64,000 bases of DNA from Nymphaea colorata (lineage: Eukaryota > Streptophyta > Magnoliopsida > Nymphaeales > Nymphaeaceae): NCBI RefSeq assembly GCF_008831285.2, contig NC_045139.1, positions 3,480,704 to 3,544,703 of the forward strand. The letters run 5' to 3'. Under the pieces are notes generated by a model. It searched no databases. It had not been told where the DNA came from and saw nothing but the letters and a program-made list of their open reading frames with translations. Within the stretch, counting starts at the first letter, position 1. Each line of letters starts with the position of its first letter. This document shows positions 61,642-64,000 of the stretch, one piece after another. The position numbers were made by a program, and so were the translations under genes.

Positions 61642-64000
61642 ATGCGTCCTTCTATCTTGTTCCGCCCGCCTGACGATACGGCCAGGGAGCGGGCGTCCTT
61701 CTTTACGGAGGTGCAGAGGCAGCTGGATTCCGAGGAGGGCGGCGCCTTGCCGGCGGGGCGGCAGGCCACCACCATCCTCGATCTGATGGTAATAAGGGCC
61801 TCTCACAGTAAGATATTGAGGCGCTACAGCCTTGGCACCGCCGTCGGGTTTCGGATGAGGAAGGGCGCTCTCACTGACGTACCTGCCATATTGGTTTTCG
61901 TCTCCCGGAAGGTTAACAGGCGATGGTTGTTGGATTGCCAAGTCTTGCCAACAAAGCTTGTGGTATTGGTTTCGCCGTTGGAATTTTTTAGTGCCAAGTT
62001 GGGAGTTTTTAATTATTGAATACGATTCATGCTAATGTTGGGGTTTTAGGTTGTTGGATTTGGATAATAACATGTAAGGGTTTTATGTGTTAAATTTATG
62101 GTGCCTTGTGCTTTTTACTTTCGTATGCCATAATATTGTATGGAGTTTTCATTGTTGATTGAGTGTTTTACAGAACGACGCCTGGGTTATGCATTCATTT
62201 GCTTTTGTTGGCGCCGTTTTGGGAGCTGTAGTTTTGATTTGGTTAATGCCCTGGCGGGGATTTTACTTCTCAAGTGCATCACAGGCTAAAGATGCTATGC
62301 GAGTCTAAAAACCTTCGCGTTAATTATCGAAGAGCCGATTGTACAGTGCCTTGAATGATTGAATCACGTCATGGCTTAGATATAGAAGCTCTGTTCTTCA
62401 TATTTTCCCTCCTGTTGTATAACATGTAGACAACGTAATGGCTTTCTTTTTCGCTTTTTGTATCTGTCAACGTGAATGATAGTTGGAATATGATGATTAG
62501 TGTGTCTTAGTTTTTCTCCTGAGAGTGATTCTTTTCCAGTTTTCTTGTCTAGGGTCCTGGAGGCATTTGGTGTGACGTGGACGTTGTGGAATTCTCTTAC
62601 TATACTTCGCATGCTTCAACATCAAGGGAGCAAGTTTACACGGAGCTTGTAGAGGGCCTAAGAGGAAGTGATCCACAAATTGGTCCTGGTTCTCAGGTGT
62701 CTCTATTGTTGCTCGATAATACATCCTAACTCTTTCACTGCAAAATTTCACCATTAGTTTATAAAAAAAAATTCAAAGAATTCCCTTCTTTTTCACGTTA
62801 GATTTCTCCTTCAGACTTACCAGTTCCAGTTATGTTGTCCTCCATTTGCTTGATACCAAGAGTCTTTTAAATATTTTTGCATTATGTGAAGTATTGGTTT
62901 TTCTCATGCTAAAGCAAATGAACACCATTACTAGAAGTGTTTAATCAATTGTTTTTAGATGTGGGCTGTTATTGTTGACTTGCAGCAGACTATTCTGTTT
63001 CACTCGCCTCTCATCTCATTGACAGATGTGTTTTCTGCAAAAGCCATGTAAGATGCTTTTGCATTAGATGATCTGTTGTTGGTGTCCTTAAATCTGTTTA
63101 CAAATGCGTCGCGCTGTGTTGCTTGCACTAACTGCACATGCGTGCATTTCTGAGACTCTGACCTGTACCATCACCATGTGCTTTGATAGAAGGATCATTT
63201 TCCATTTGGATTTATATTTAACATGATGATGATGGCAGTTTGTTGGCCTTGACCATGGATTAAATGTGATCAATTTGCCCTTTTTGTTGTTGTTTTAATT
63301 TTCAGTTAGTATATCATATTTGTATCCATAGAGGAAAAGCCTCTATGTGAGCCTCCCCAAAAAGTTTAGAAAATTTTGTTTGATTCGTTATCAGGTTTCG
63401 AGTCAAGAAACTTATGGAACTCTTGGAATGATAGTAAGAAGCCGAATTGATTCTCATCAAGTTGGATTTTTGACGAATCGTCATGTTGCTGTGGACTTGG
63501 ACCATGCCAGTCAAAAGATGTTCCATCCTCTACCACCTAATCTTGGGCCAGGTGTCTGTCTGGGTGCTGTTGAGAGAACAACTTCATTTGTTAAAGATAA
63601 ACTTTGGTATGGCATTTTTGCTAGCAGGAGTCCAGGTTAGTTCTTGAACTTGCACTGTAGCACTCTGTGCTTTTCTTATATGAAACAAATATGTACGACA
63701 CAGACATCCACTGTTTTGCCTCAGTGCCTTCTGATATTGCAGTAAACTACATCGAGTGACATTCTTGCACTCATATGGCAAAGCCAACTTCTGCTGTGGC
63801 TGCTGTTCTCTCGTCCTATTTTGGTACTTGTCATTCAAAATTTGATATTATCCAAAGTTATGCTTATCAAAAATGGTGGATAATTGTCCATTTGGTGCAC
63901 ATCGTCTTACAGGGCATTTTAAGTTTTAGTTCTTCTCATGATTGACTTATCAAAGTTTAACGTATGTTTTGGGAATATGCAGAAACATTTGTGCGAGCAG
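61642..64000 (+). CDS. NAL1-like: NARROW LEAF 1-type trypsin-like protease, N-terminal part (partial, cut by window end)
   Basis: Exons visible are 61642-61962, 62553-62696, 63395-63635 and 63983 to the window end, with correct splice sites and phases (0, 0, 1). The sequence carries the family blocks QATTILDLMVIRASHSKILR, YSLGTAVGFR, DVPAILVFVSRKV, GPGGIWCDVDVVEFSYY, SQETYGTLGMIVRSR, GFLTNRHVAVDLDHASQKMF and ETFVRA. The His of TNRHVAVD (about residue 185) corresponds to the catalytic His of the trypsin-like fold (His233 in rice NAL1, from memory). The Asp and Ser lie beyond the window. Rice NAL1 acts in leaf width, vein patterning and polar auxin transport. ATG 61642 is the first in-frame start. 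It gives an N-terminus about 48 residues shorter than rice NAL1, so a more upstream spliced start is possible. The frame stays open upstream to 61471 without ATG. Confidence 0.88.

Noticed and set aside
61561-61941. 126-codon minus-strand ORF and a plus-frame ORF starting MASPRLRNRI at 61578
   Set aside because: Both overlap the NAL1-type first exon in other frames. Only the 61642 frame has the family blocks and joins to later exons.

Overview
The window looks like nuclear DNA of a flowering plant. Genes are sparse and interrupted by GT-AG introns, the DNA between them is AT-rich, long (TA)n and (CT)n microsatellites are common, and there are many small non-autonomous transposons. Several proteins belong to families typical of land plants: a NARROW LEAF 1-type protease, a plant BRO1-domain protein, a plastid-type MurG and a plastid metallo-beta-lactamase-fold protein. 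The species cannot be fixed from the sequence. All exon models were assembled by hand from open frames, splice dinucleotides and phase agreement.

Layout. 1-2.5 kb: repeats and no convincing gene. 2.5-3.9 kb (-): a plant protein carrying an SKWDEAERYICNPLSGEVP motif, loosely remorin-like. 3.9-16.8 kb: gene-poor DNA packed with MITE-like elements, tandem duplications and (TA)n tracts. 16.9-22.6 kb (+): a six-exon, 638-residue protein of unknown function in which every intron is in phase 1. 26.3-26.8 kb: a decayed partial copy of the next gene. 27.4-31.2 kb (+): a seven-exon metallo-hydrolase-fold protein with a probable plastid transit peptide. 32.9-33.2 kb (-): a candidate two-exon gene for a 52-residue protein with a TATA box. 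35.3-39.2 kb (-): a six-exon BRO1-domain protein preceded by an overlapping upstream ORF. 39.5-45.5 kb: repeats. 45.5-50.1 kb (+): a five-exon MurG homologue with a transit-peptide-like first exon. 51.2-53.8 kb (-): a decayed LINE. 54-61 kb: a (TA)n tract, a composite GAGCTCGAG-rich element, a TRIM-like mini-retrotransposon and a hairpin-forming inverted repeat. 61.6 kb to the window end (+): the first four exons of a NAL1-type protease gene, cut off by the edge.

The genes do not form an operon-like or clustered pathway. Two products (MurG and the metallo-hydrolase) are probably plastid proteins and one (BRO1) is probably an endosomal or ESCRT-associated factor. I found no CRISPR array, no rRNA or tRNA gene, and no obvious novel defence or biosynthetic system. 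The observations most worth following are the plant MurG gene with its unresolved first splice junction, the small 33 kb gene, the truncated upstream duplicate of the metallo-hydrolase gene, the uORFs in front of two genes, and several repeat families that can be defined within the window.
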